The notes below the pieces were generated by a model that saw only the letters and a list, made by a program, of their open reading frames with translations, was not told where the DNA came from and made no database searches. Positions 7,601 through 16,288 of a stretch of DNA of 37,270 bases are shown piece by piece (positions within the stretch are counted from its first letter, which is position 1; every line of letters starts with the position of its first letter). The DNA is from Psychrobacter sp. UBA6766 (lineage in GTDB: Bacteria > Pseudomonadota > Gammaproteobacteria > Pseudomonadales > Moraxellaceae). The stretch spans positions 545-37,814 of the forward strand of contig NZ_DKGQ01000009.1 in assembly GCF_002453355.1 (NCBI RefSeq). Reading direction: 5' to 3'. Made by a program: the position numbers and the translations under genes.

Positions 7601-8932
7601 TTACATACAAAATTTCTGTTCAAGCCAGCTATTCATAAAAACATTATCAGGATCATACTCGCGGCGTATCTCCAAAAAACGATTGAGCTTAGGATATAAG
7701 CTTTGCAGCTCTATACGACTCAATTTATTCACCTTGCCCCAATGTGGGCGACCTTGCCACTTTTTCATATACTCGTACAGCCATTTAAACAAGGGCTCAC
7801 AGTCCATACCTTTATACACATGGAACGATAATACCGCGCAATCCTCTCCCTGCGTAGGGCTGAGCATTCCAGTCTCGCCTTTATGCGTGCGCACTTCGAT
7901 AGGAAAGTGCGAGCCTTTATTATCGTGTAATAAAATGTGATTGACCTCTGAGATACATTCGTCGAAGTCAGATAACTTGATAAAATACTCAGACTCATTA
8001 AACTTAACGCCGCGCGGTGTCGGAAACACCTCGTAGCTATAACCTTCACGCTTGGTATTAGGAATAGAGCTTGCTGATATTTCACTGACCCTTTTGGTCA
8101 GCAATGGTTTCATACGAGCCAGCTCACACAGCACATAAAAAGCGCCATTCAAAGTGACAACGCTATCAAAGTGATCTTTCAGCTTTTGCGTGCCCGTCAT
8201 CGCTTTAGGTGCTATCACTGACAATGTTTTTTGCTGGATTTTATTGGTGCCGGGAAATAAAAACCATTCCATATGCCGATGGCTGTGCGCTGTCTCATGA
8301 AAACGCGCCAATCCTTCTTCAAAATCCAATACTTCGTTAGATTCTTTCAGGCCATAGAGATCAACCACTTTAAGCGTCAGTTTGGTAAAGATACCAAGCA
8401 TACCAAGGCTGGCATGTAAAGCGTTACCCAACTCGTCAGTTTTCGGATCACCGCGATGATGGGTATGCAGCTCGCCTCTACCATCAACCCACTCCCACGT
8501 CTGCACTTGATTGGCAATAGAACCCAAAGTTATCCCTGTACCATGGGTCGCGGTACTAACCGCTCCTGCAATGGTCTGCGCTTGCACATCACCCATATTT
8601 TCTAACGCCAAGCCATGCTCTTTAAGCGCCGCACCGATTTCATATAAATAAGTACCGGCGTGTAAAGTAGCAAGCTTGGCCTCTTTATCGACTGAAATCA
8701 GACCGCGCATATTATGCAAGCTGATGGCGATTTCTTCAGGTTTCGCGCAGCCACTAAAAGAGTGCGCTGCACCCGTAACTCTGACGCGCTTTTTATTCGC
8801 CCGTGCGTTTTTCACAATCTCTTGTAATTCTGCAACCGATGAAGGCGCCAGTTTTTGCTCGGGTGCCGCGCGCTCGTATCCTACCCAATTTTGCCAGTCA
8901 TTGCTTCCTTGCCACTGCCTTAATGAAAACAT
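7601..8932 (-). CDS. FAD-linked sugar-lactone oxidase (D-arabinono-1,4-lactone oxidase family)
   Basis: A VAO-type flavoprotein of 443 residues from the chosen start. The N-terminal FAD domain has RVTGAAHSFSG, whose His (residue 57) fits the histidyl-FAD attachment site of ALO/GULO enzymes, followed by AGAVSTATHGTGI. The C-terminus carries PHWGK, the HWxK signature of aldonolactone oxidases. The frame remains open to an ATG at 9019, but ATG 8932 is preferred: it has GAGGAGAGGG just upstream, starts at the family-like MFSLRQWQG, and overlaps the upstream gene by only 13 bases instead of 100. The overlap implies translational coupling to the PLP enzyme. Substrate is unknown; sugar lactones or alditols are the family precedents. 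Confidence 0.88.
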   Translation of the reverse strand: MFSLRQWQGSNDWQNWVGYERAAPEQKLAPSSVAELQEIVKNARANKKRVRVTGAAHSFSGCAKPEEIAISLHNMRGLISVDKEAKLATLHAGTYLYEIGAALKEHGLALENMGDVQAQTIAGAVSTATHGTGITLGSIANQVQTWEWVDGRGELHTHHRGDPKTDELGNALHASLGMLGIFTKLTLKVVDLYGLKESNEVLDFEEGLARFHETAHSHRHMEWFLFPGTNKIQQKTLSVIAPKAMTGTQKLKDHFDSVVTLNGAFYVLCELARMKPLLTKRVSEISASSIPNTKREGYSYEVFPTPRGVKFNESEYFIKLSDFDECISEVNHILLHDNKGSHFPIEVRTHKGETGMLSPTQGEDCAVLSFHVYKGMDCEPLFKWLYEYMKKWQGRPHWGKVNKLSRIELQSLYPKLNRFLEIRREYDPDNVFMNSWLEQKFCM

Positions 8933-10143
8933 TTGCCCTCTCCTCGGTAAGTGATCATCGTTTGCTGCTTTTCTACTTTGTTTGCTGTCACTGTAGGCTG
9001 ACCAGATTGTCGATAACAAATGAGTTCATTAAAGTGCTCACATAGCTCGCCTGCTTTTGCATGACGACACCAAACCACGTCGCCAATATTAAGACGCGGC
9101 ATGTCCTTACTATTTTTAGTTTTAGCAATAGCCATCGGTGTTTGTACTTCGCCAAAACCTTCATCGTTTAATACTGACAGATGTTTGGGATAATGAATGA
9201 CGGGCGCTTTATCGGTACCTGTCGCACCCGAGGCGATAAAACCGCCACCATGACACGTGATGACGCCTTTTTCTGGCTGACGCGTCACAGGTAACACAAA
9301 GCCAGCGGCTGGCTTAAACGCATCCATGCTATCCATATAATCAAAATAAGCCGGTTTATAGTACGCTGAGCCGACAGTGATTTCAGTAACCTCAGGTTGG
9401 CATGAGGTAAAATCCATACTACCGCTACCACCACCGTTGACGAGCTTAAGCATATAACCTTGTTTTTTAAGATATTCAACGATTGAGCGGCGGCGCTGGC
9501 TAACTTGTTTTTGTGAACGATTTTTTAATAAACGTATGGCGGGCGACAATAAAGCTTTACCCGGTAAATGCTCAGGCAAACCCGCAATTTGCGCCTCATA
9601 GCCCATTGCCGCACTGACCTTAATATTGGAGCATTTCTTGACATGCTTTAGCAATTTCTTCATGTCTTTGATGCCCATTAATGCTGAGCGCTTAGTACCA
9701 AAATACAGCGTTGGTAGTGGCATCGACATATTGATATCGAGACAAACTTCAATGATGACATCATGAGCTTTAGCAACTGTATTTAACACCTCTACCTGTT
9801 CCGGGCGATCAACCATCCAAATCATGGTCGCGCCCTGCTTAGTATATTTAAAGGTGGCAGCAACGCTTGTCATATCCAAAGTTGGATAAGCGCAGAGGAT
9901 ATTATCAAAGCCATTTTCTAACAAATACACTGACTCATCAGCGGCATAGGACATCAGACCGATAAAGTTGGGAGAGTTGTTTTTGATATAGCGAAGAACA
10001 TCGAGAGAACGAATAGACTTGGTCGCTAAGCGTAGTTTAACCGCTTGGGTTTTTTGATTGACCCGTTTGATATTATAATCGAGTGCATCCATATCAAGCC
10101 ACGAACTCGGGGCTTTCGGCGGAATAAGATGAGCAAAATCCAT
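8920..10143 (-). CDS. PLP-dependent amino acid aldolase/deaminase (D-threonine aldolase / alanine racemase N-terminal fold)
   Basis: A 407-residue fold-type III PLP enzyme. The TIM-barrel starts SSWLDMDALDYNI and the probable Schiff-base lysine is Lys42 in LRLATKSIRS. Residues GGGSGS near the middle fit the phosphate-binding loop. The C-terminal part has VWCRHAKAGELCEHFNE, in the position of the His/Cys metal site of the D-serine dehydratase/D-threonine aldolase group, and ends YRGEGKCF, a usual family ending that supports the overlap with the next gene. It is the first gene of a two-gene operon with the lactone oxidase. This pairing is recalled from other bacteria, but its pathway is not established. 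Reaction on a D-beta-hydroxy amino acid is inference. Confidence 0.85.
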   Translation of the reverse strand: MDFAHLIPPKAPSSWLDMDALDYNIKRVNQKTQAVKLRLATKSIRSLDVLRYIKNNSPNFIGLMSYAADESVYLLENGFDNILCAYPTLDMTSVAATFKYTKQGATMIWMVDRPEQVEVLNTVAKAHDVIIEVCLDINMSMPLPTLYFGTKRSALMGIKDMKKLLKHVKKCSNIKVSAAMGYEAQIAGLPEHLPGKALLSPAIRLLKNRSQKQVSQRRRSIVEYLKKQGYMLKLVNGGGSGSMDFTSCQPEVTEITVGSAYYKPAYFDYMDSMDAFKPAAGFVLPVTRQPEKGVITCHGGGFIASGATGTDKAPVIHYPKHLSVLNDEGFGEVQTPMAIAKTKNSKDMPRLNIGDVVWCRHAKAGELCEHFNELICYRQSGQPTVTANKVEKQQTMITYRGEGKCFH

Positions 10144-10465
10144 TTTACTTTCCTTGTAACGGCTATTAAATACGGCCCTATACTGCTTATTATTCTGTCG
10201 TTATGAGCCTGTAAAAGGCTACAAACCAGCATCATAGTTTGGACCGAGAGCGTAGTACAGTCAAGCGTCAAATGCATAAAAGAACGACAATTGTTAATTA
10301 AGTCAGAGTGCTTATTTTCAAATTAAAAGTACTCAAAAAATATCAATATAAGAGTGCGCCGTTTACATTTGTAAGTATGAAAGCAATTGTTTAAACCTTC
10401 GCCTTTTTAAACTAAAGAAGTACAATCACTAAATAGTCTTAGATTAAAATTATGATAAAATAATA

Positions 10466-10493
10466 CAAACAGTCATAAGACTGTTTTTTGTTT
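10466..10493 (+). terminator. Terminator-like hairpin in the efflux leader (possible attenuator)
   Basis: AACAGTC and GACTGTT form a 7-bp stem with an ATAA loop, followed by two T-runs. On the + strand no gene ends here, so it would stop a leader transcript about 120 bases before the efflux gene. It may be an attenuator, or the end of an unrecognised small RNA. Confidence 0.5.
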
Positions 10494-10568
10494 TTTTGTA
10501 TTTGTTAAATTAAGCACTTATTGCTTAAAGGCGGTAGATTTAATTATTGCTCATTTAGGAGTCATGCT

Positions 10569-10607
10569 ATGTCACTTTATTTTTCTACTCTGATGCTATG
10601 GCGATAA
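10569..10607 (+). CDS. Possible 12-residue leader peptide upstream of efflux gene
   Basis: A tiny frame encoding MSLYFSTLMLWR starts seven bases after a strong AGGAG site (10557-10561) and ends in TAA three bases before the ATG of the MFS transporter. The transporter start has no ribosome site of its own. Termination-reinitiation coupling is therefore plausible. There is no conservation evidence, so this may be chance. Confidence 0.35.
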   Translation: MSLYFSTLMLWR

Positions 10608-10610
10608 ATA

Positions 10611-12299
10611 ATGAATAATGAATACCAATTCAAACCGCACGAACAACCCTTTATGGTGGGCTCGCCCGCCACCCCTGACCATCCTACGCGTCGCAAAGTG
10701 TTTTATTTACTGATAGGTATTTTTATTGGTCTTACCGCCAGCTTTCAAAATGGCTTATTGGTCGCAAATTTGACACAAATCCAAGGTGAGATGGGATTGA
10801 CGCCAGTCGAAGGTGGCTGGATATCGGTCGCCTATAATATGACCAATGCTTGTATTACGGTGCTGCTATACAAAATTCGCCAGCAATTTGGCATGTCGCT
10901 CTTTAGTAAAATCACCCTGTTCTTTTTATTAGCCGCCACCAGTTTACAATGGCTAGTCAGCAGCCATCTATTAGATACGAGCGCTATTATCATTGAGCCT
11001 TACTATCTAGAAATCATCGCGCGCGGCTTAAGCGGTATGGTCGCTAGTGCCATGACCGTGTTGGCTATTTTCTACTGCTTACAAGGCATGCCTACTGCCA
11101 AACGGATTAGCGGTTTGATTTTGGGTTTTGGTTTAGTACAATTTGGTACGCCACTTTCAAGGATTATCTCGCCTTATCTTGCCGTTGATGGTCAGCTTGA
11201 AACACTGTTTTTATTTGAATTGGGTTTGACGCTGATTTGCTTTGGCCTGATTAATATCTTAGAGTTGCCACCCGGCAACACAGAAAAAGTATTTGAAAAA
11301 CTTGATTTTCTCAGCTTTGGTTTTTTCGCCAGCGGACTTGCAGCGTTAGCAGTGTTTTTCGTTCAAGGTCGAATCCAGTGGTGGACGACGCCTTGGCTAA
11401 GCTACCCGCTTATCATCGCAGTGGTGACGATTAGCATCGCCTTATGGATTGAAACGCACCGTAAAAACCCAATGTTACAAGTGCGCTGGATGCGTAGTCG
11501 CAATATCATTGCTTTTACGATAACGGGCGCCGTGATGCGTATTTTATTATCTGAGCAAAATGTCGGCGCGGCAGGGTTACTGGCCAATTTGGGCTACGGA
11601 AATGATCAGCTGATTACTTTTTATGCGGTGATACTTGTCGCTAGCATTTTAGCATTGGTCACCAGTATCTTTAGTACCAACGCAATGGATTTGCGCCGCC
11701 CGGTCATCTTTGCCGTCGCACTGATTGCTGTTGGCGCATGGTTGGATACGGGTGTGTCGCTAAACTCTGCGCCTTATATGTTTTACGTAAGTCAATTTAT
11801 GATTGCCTTTGCCGCCGTCTATTTTATGGGTCCTATGGTTTTCGAAGGAATGTTTCGTGCCCTCGCTAATGGCCCTGCTTACATTATTAGTTTTTCGGTT
11901 ATTTTTAGCATCTCGCAGACGGTCGGCGGACTTGCAGGGGCGGCGGCGATTCAAGCATTTACCACGATTCGTACAAAGATGCACTATGCTGATATGGTCA
12001 GCTCGCTTAACCTAGGAGATCCTGCCTTGATGGGACAGGTAGCTGGCGCACGTCGTATGTTATCTGCCCAAATTACGGATGCGAATCAAGCAAGTGTTGG
12101 GGCTATGGGACAAGTACTGCAAAGCATTCAACAGCAAGCAACTGTCGCCGCCTATGATGATTTGTTCTTTCTTATGGCAAGTATCGCGACCATTACAGCG
12201 GTGATTTTATTGATTAACTATATTTACTATCGCTATCATAAACGCAACCCACTGGCTAAAGAGCTGGCTGCCATTGCAAAAATGCGAGAAGCAAAATAG
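10611..12299 (+). CDS. MFS drug efflux transporter, DHA2 (EmrB/QacA-like) family
   Basis: A 562-residue inner-membrane protein with about 14 hydrophobic segments, starting near residue 28. The first loop has VANLTQIQGEMGLTPVEGGW, in the position of the DHA2 motif D1 family region (with Asn in place of the usual Asp), followed by YNMTNACITVLLYKIRQQFG, matching motif A. It is somewhat longer than E. coli EmrB (about 512). The next gene encodes an EmrA-like adaptor, so the pair should export a drug or toxic anion across both membranes with a TolC-type channel encoded elsewhere. The start lacks a Shine-Dalgarno; a short coupled leader frame ends three bases before it. Substrate cannot be predicted from sequence. 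Confidence 0.87.
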   Translation: MNNEYQFKPHEQPFMVGSPATPDHPTRRKVFYLLIGIFIGLTASFQNGLLVANLTQIQGEMGLTPVEGGWISVAYNMTNACITVLLYKIRQQFGMSLFSKITLFFLLAATSLQWLVSSHLLDTSAIIIEPYYLEIIARGLSGMVASAMTVLAIFYCLQGMPTAKRISGLILGFGLVQFGTPLSRIISPYLAVDGQLETLFLFELGLTLICFGLINILELPPGNTEKVFEKLDFLSFGFFASGLAALAVFFVQGRIQWWTTPWLSYPLIIAVVTISIALWIETHRKNPMLQVRWMRSRNIIAFTITGAVMRILLSEQNVGAAGLLANLGYGNDQLITFYAVILVASILALVTSIFSTNAMDLRRPVIFAVALIAVGAWLDTGVSLNSAPYMFYVSQFMIAFAAVYFMGPMVFEGMFRALANGPAYIISFSVIFSISQTVGGLAGAAAIQAFTTIRTKMHYADMVSSLNLGDPALMGQVAGARRMLSAQITDANQASVGAMGQVLQSIQQQATVAAYDDLFFLMASIATITAVILLINYIYYRYHKRNPLAKELAAIAKMREAK

Positions 12300-12395
12300 C
12301 CCAATTCATTATGGCCTTTCCTTAATTTAAAAATGATGCTTAAAATATCAACTAACAAAGACTTATGACAACTACTCAAACTTTAGGAGCGCGGC

Positions 12396-13700
12396 ATGAG
12401 CCAAGAAAAATCTGATGAGCTTAACCAGAACCCTCAGACGCCGCCTGACACGCTAACCAAAAATGCCCACGAAACTGATGCAGCAGACGACCTCGTTGCT
12501 AAAGACTCTGCTGCCGGTCCTCTACACGACACAGAAGATACAGCGAAACCTGAGACCTCTGCTGCTAGTATAGATAAAGCAGATAAGGATAGCCTTACCG
12601 ACAATGATGAGCCGCCCATGCCGCCAAAGGAGCCGATTCCTAGCAGCGATGGTTGGTCACCGAAGAAAAAATCTTATTTAAACTTAGGAATATTAATTGC
12701 TCTAATTGTCATCGGTGTGGCGTTAATTTTGTATGCTTGGAAGCTACCACCTTTTACACCGACTGTGCAGCAAACCAATAACGCTTTTATTAAAGGACAA
12801 ACCACTGTTATCAGTCCGCAAGTATCTGGCTACGTGACTAAAGTGGCGGTTGAGGATTTTGCTAATGTCAAAGAAGGCGACTTATTAATCAAAATAGATG
12901 ATCGTAATTTCAGACAGCAGCTTGAGCAAGCGCAGGCAAACATTGAAGTTGCTGTAACCAACCGCGCTAGTAACGCTCAGGATACAGGAACCAGCCAAGC
13001 ACAGATAGAAGCTCGCGAAGCGGATTTATACAGCGCTAAAGTCAGCGTCGACAGTGCGCGTGAAGATGTGAAACGCTATCAAGGCTTAGATGCCATTGGC
13101 GCGGTATCAAAAGCAGAAGTAGCCCATATGAAAGCGCAACTTGCAAAGGCACAGGCCAACGTTCAACAAGCGGAAGCGAATTTAAAAGTGGCTCGTGAGG
13201 CGAGCGAAAAGACCAGTGGCAGCCGATCTTCCTTAGATGCCAATATTAAGAACGCAGAAGCAGGGGCTAAGCAAGCCCAGATTAATTTAGATAATACCAT
13301 TATCAGAGCGCCGGAATCCGGACAATTGAGCCAAATTAGTGTTAAAGAAGGACAATACGTGAGTGCAGGCACTCAGCTAATGTATATCGTTCCAAAAGGC
13401 GTTTGGATTATCGCCAACTTTAAAGAAACGCAAGTGGCCAATATGAACATCGGTGAGCCAGCTACTATTCGTGTTGATGCGCTTGGCGGTGCTAAGTTCA
13501 GCGGTCATGTCAGTAGTATTTCACCCGCGACTGGCAGTGAATTTAGTGCTGGTGCAGCTAACCCTGCGACGGGAAACTATATTAAAATTGCGCAGCGCGT
13601 TCCGGTACGGATTGACTTAGACCAAAACCAACCAAATCTTACCCAGTTACGTCCAGGTATGTCAGTGTCAGTGGATGTCGATACCAAAGCAGGAAATTAG
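12396..13700 (+). CDS. HlyD/EmrA-family periplasmic adaptor protein
   Basis: A 434-residue membrane-fusion protein. It has an unusually long, acidic, low-complexity cytoplasmic N-terminus (residues 1-88, rich in Asp, Glu, Pro and Ala), then one membrane segment (about 91-115), a split lipoyl domain (SPQVSGYVTKVAVEDF and later RAPESGQLSQISVKEGQYV), a coiled-coil hairpin between them (about 165-280) and a beta-barrel domain with VWIIANFKETQVANM. It follows the MFS gene by 96 bases with an AGGAG site and is closed by a strong terminator. It would link the EmrB-like pump to an outer-membrane channel. EmrA has a much shorter cytoplasmic tail. Confidence 0.9.
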   Translation: MSQEKSDELNQNPQTPPDTLTKNAHETDAADDLVAKDSAAGPLHDTEDTAKPETSAASIDKADKDSLTDNDEPPMPPKEPIPSSDGWSPKKKSYLNLGILIALIVIGVALILYAWKLPPFTPTVQQTNNAFIKGQTTVISPQVSGYVTKVAVEDFANVKEGDLLIKIDDRNFRQQLEQAQANIEVAVTNRASNAQDTGTSQAQIEAREADLYSAKVSVDSAREDVKRYQGLDAIGAVSKAEVAHMKAQLAKAQANVQQAEANLKVAREASEKTSGSRSSLDANIKNAEAGAKQAQINLDNTIIRAPESGQLSQISVKEGQYVSAGTQLMYIVPKGVWIIANFKETQVANMNIGEPATIRVDALGGAKFSGHVSSISPATGSEFSAGAANPATGNYIKIAQRVPVRIDLDQNQPNLTQLRPGMSVSVDVDTKAGN

Positions 13701-13714
13701 ACTAACAAGTAAAT

Positions 13715-13764
13715 AAAAAAAGCCTCTTTAAACGTCTATTAATGAGGTTTAGAGAGGCTTTTTT
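13715..13764. terminator. Bidirectional terminator between efflux operon and pdxH
   Basis: AAAAAAGCCTCTTTAAAC pairs with GTTTAGAGAGGCTTTTTT at 17 of 18 positions, with a 13-base loop. The genes on the two sides converge, and both strands have a T-run after the stem. Confidence 0.92.
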
Positions 13765-13798
13765 ATGTGTAAAATTCTTATTTATCAATCAAGAGTTC

Positions 13799-14464
13799 TT
13801 ACGGTAACAAGCGTTTGGTTGTCCAGTTTACCGCGCCGTTCGAGCTACTTTTGTCCTGCGTATAAACAATACGGTCATGCATTCGGTTGGCACGGCCTTG
13901 CCAAAACTCAATCTCATTGATGGTAATTTCATAACCACCCCAAAATTCTGGTGTCGGTACTTGGCTATTTTCTGGATATTGGTTTTGTAGCGCATCAAAC
14001 TTGGCTTCCATTACCTCACGATTAGCAACCATGCCACTTTGAGGTTGGCTAACCCACGCCCCGACTTGACTGTCGTGCGGACGCTTTTGAAAGTAAGCCG
14101 ATGATTTATCAGCAGCAATTTTAGCGACACCACCACTGATACGAATCTGACGCTCAAGCTCATGCCAAAAGAACAGTACTTCGGCATTGGGATTTTCGGC
14201 AATATCTTGCCCTTTAGCGCTTTCATAATTGGTATAAAATACAATACCCTTCTCGGTAATCTCGCGCAGCAAAACGATACGCACGCTAGGCTTATTGTCA
14301 GCGCCGCACGTCGCCAGGCTCATCGCATACGGTTCTTGCACTTGTGCTTCTATTGCTTCATTCATCCAAACGTTTAGCAGCTCAAATGGCGATGCGGGGA
14401 TTGACTCTTGGTCTAGCTGACCTTTCTCATACGATAATCGCTGATCGGTAAAATCCATACTCAT
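13799..14464 (-). CDS. pdxH: Pyridoxine/pyridoxamine 5'-phosphate oxidase
   Basis: A 221-residue FMN enzyme that makes pyridoxal 5'-phosphate from the pyridoxine and pyridoxamine phosphates. Family motifs: VRIVLLREITEKGIVFYTNYESAKG (FMN binding), VLFFWHELERQIRI, SQVGAWVSQPQS, and the C-terminal EFWQGRANRMHDRIVY plus terminal RLLP, the usual PNPOx C-terminus. Two close ATG codons (14464 and 14458) could serve as start; the ribosome site is weak for both. It lies 57 bases after glmM on the same strand and may be co-transcribed with it. Confidence 0.95.
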   Translation of the reverse strand: MSMDFTDQRLSYEKGQLDQESIPASPFELLNVWMNEAIEAQVQEPYAMSLATCGADNKPSVRIVLLREITEKGIVFYTNYESAKGQDIAENPNAEVLFFWHELERQIRISGGVAKIAADKSSAYFQKRPHDSQVGAWVSQPQSGMVANREVMEAKFDALQNQYPENSQVPTPEFWGGYEITINEIEFWQGRANRMHDRIVYTQDKSSSNGAVNWTTKRLLP

Positions 14465-14521
14465 GATTGTTTCTCGCTAACTTTTAAATATTATTAATAT
14501 AAGTCTATTTAATCAATACGT

Positions 14522-15892
14522 TTAGCCTAAAACCGTTTTGATTTTATCTGCTAAATCATTGGCCAATACATCACATTCTATTTCATCGTCCGACTCAACC
14601 ATGACTCGAATCATTGGCTCTGTGCCCGATTGGCGGATAAGTAGGCGACCGCGGCCTTCTAAAGTAGCGCGAGCTTTATCAAAAGCGGCAACGAGTTCTT
14701 CATTCTCAAACGGATCTTGCATTTGAGATAAGCGCACATTGACCAGTTTTTGCGGTAATACCTCGAAGCCTTCGGTCAAATCGCTAAGCGCTTTTCCGCG
14801 TGCCTGCATCACCGCCAGCACCTGTAGGCCTGCGATGATGGCATCGCCTGTACGGCTTTTATCCAAGCACAAGATATGACCAGATGGCTCACCGCCCAAT
14901 ATCCAGCCGTTGGCTTCAAGCTCTTGCATGACATAACGGTCGCCTACTTTTGCGCGGGTAAACGCGATATCAGCGTCTTTTAACGCCAGCTCTAAGCCCA
15001 TGTTAGTCATCAAGGTACCAACGATGCCTTCAGCCTTCGTTCGACCTTGGGTAGCAAGCACATACAGAATGCCATCGCCATCAACTAACTTGCCTGCCTC
15101 ATCGACCATCACGATACGGTCACCGTCGCCATCTAAAGCAATACCGACGTCCGCTTCATGTTCAAGTACCGCTTTTTGCAGATTTTCAGGATGGGTTGAG
15201 CCGCAATTGGCATTAATATTAATACCATCGGGTTCATTGTTAATCGCAATCACATTGGCGCCAAGCTCGCGCATGACACGCGGGGCAACGCTATAACCAG
15301 CCCCATTAGCACAGTCGACGACGACGGTTAAATGGTCTAAGTCATATTGATAAGGGAAGCTGCCTTTGCAAAATTCAATATAGCGGCCTTTGGCGTCGTT
15401 AATACGGTTATTTTTACCCAATTGTGCCGGGTCAAGAATTGGCATAATGGCGTCATTATCAGAATTTACGGCATCCATAATCGCGGTCAATTTATCGTTA
15501 ATTGCGCTTTGCATCTCATCGGTCAGTTTTTTGCCATCCCCTGAGAAAAACTTGATGCCATTATCGAAATATGGATTGTGTGAGGCAGAAATCACCACGC
15601 CAGCATCGGCATTGAAACTGCGTGTCAGATGGGCAATAGCAGGGGTTGGTAGTGGTCCTAACAGGTGCACGTCAACACCAGCGGCATTAAAGCCTGCCTG
15701 TAGCGCCCCTTCAATCACATAACCGGACAGACGCGTGTCCTTACCAATCACTACGCTTGGTTTTCGTGCAGGATTATTGTTGTTCTCTATTAGCACTAGC
15801 CCCGTCACATAGCCCAACTTTAAAATAAAATCAGGGGTAATCGGTAACTCACCAAATTTTCCGCGAATACCATCAGTGCCAAAGTAACTCAT
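14522..15892 (-). CDS. glmM: Phosphoglucosamine mutase
   Basis: A 456-residue member of the alpha-D-phosphohexomutase family that converts glucosamine-6-phosphate to glucosamine-1-phosphate for peptidoglycan and LPS. It starts SYFGTDGIRG, has the phosphoserine loop VISASHNP with Ser104 as the phosphorylated residue, the metal loop DGDGDR, the sugar-specificity loop GGEPSGH, and the C-terminal phosphate-binding RQSGTEPMIRVM. It is slightly longer than E. coli GlmM (445), with extra residues in a loop near 37-45. All active-site elements appear intact. Confidence 0.96.
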   Translation of the reverse strand: MSYFGTDGIRGKFGELPITPDFILKLGYVTGLVLIENNNNPARKPSVVIGKDTRLSGYVIEGALQAGFNAAGVDVHLLGPLPTPAIAHLTRSFNADAGVVISASHNPYFDNGIKFFSGDGKKLTDEMQSAINDKLTAIMDAVNSDNDAIMPILDPAQLGKNNRINDAKGRYIEFCKGSFPYQYDLDHLTVVVDCANGAGYSVAPRVMRELGANVIAINNEPDGININANCGSTHPENLQKAVLEHEADVGIALDGDGDRIVMVDEAGKLVDGDGILYVLATQGRTKAEGIVGTLMTNMGLELALKDADIAFTRAKVGDRYVMQELEANGWILGGEPSGHILCLDKSRTGDAIIAGLQVLAVMQARGKALSDLTEGFEVLPQKLVNVRLSQMQDPFENEELVAAFDKARATLEGRGRLLIRQSGTEPMIRVMVESDDEIECDVLANDLADKIKTVLG

Positions 15893-16182
15893 TATTATTA
15901 TTCCTCAATTCCATAAAGTAAAAAATTAAAAAAGCCAAACGGGCGCGCAGACTATAATCAGTTTAAAAAATTCCATATCGAAAAAAATACACCTTTAAAA
16001 CTGCCTGTTGTTATGCGTCTTCTTTCCTAGTCTGCTCTCTTGCTATAGGCTTTGCACTTTTCAATGCTACTAAAAACTCACCCCAGCATTAGCGAAGTAT
16101 TAAAAAAAACAATCATAAGCTTTAAACCTAGATAAAGAGTCTAAGTAATAGATAGATAGGATAGATCAATCTTGTATTCTAC
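15893..16182. other. Gap between guaB terminator and glmM start
   Basis: The stretch is AT-rich and should contain the glmM promoter on the - strand, but I see no confident -35/-10 pair. Including the guaB terminator the gene-free interval is 396 bases. No open frame or RNA gene is evident. Confidence 0.4.
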
Positions 16183-16225
16183 AAAAAAAACAGCCAACAA
16201 TAACAAAGCATTGTTGACTGTTTGT
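16183..16225 (-). terminator. guaB terminator
   Basis: On the - strand AAACAGTCAACAAT pairs with ATTGTTGGCTGTTT (13 of 14) around an 8-base loop and is followed by a run of eight Ts. It lies about 65 bases after the guaB stop codon. Confidence 0.9.
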
Positions 16226-16288
16226 ATCATGATATCACGGCAACGCTACAGAGCCGACAACCTACATATAACTAGCGTTAAAAAATGA

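Larger units (their letters stand above)
10144..10610. promoter_or_regulatory. Divergent regulatory region upstream of the PLP enzyme and efflux operons
   Basis: A 467-base AT-rich gap. It holds a terminator-like hairpin (10466-10493), a perfect dyad TAAGCA(N5)TGCTTA at 10511-10527 that could be an operator, and a possible 12-codon leader peptide with a strong ribosome site just before the efflux gene. No other gene is visible. The 150 bases next to the PLP enzyme start show nothing definite. Confidence 0.5.

Noticed and set aside
7601..9019. Longer version of the lactone oxidase starting at 9019
   Set aside because: It would overlap the conserved end of the PLP enzyme by 100 bases; the internal ATG at 8932 has a strong ribosome site and a family-like N-terminus.
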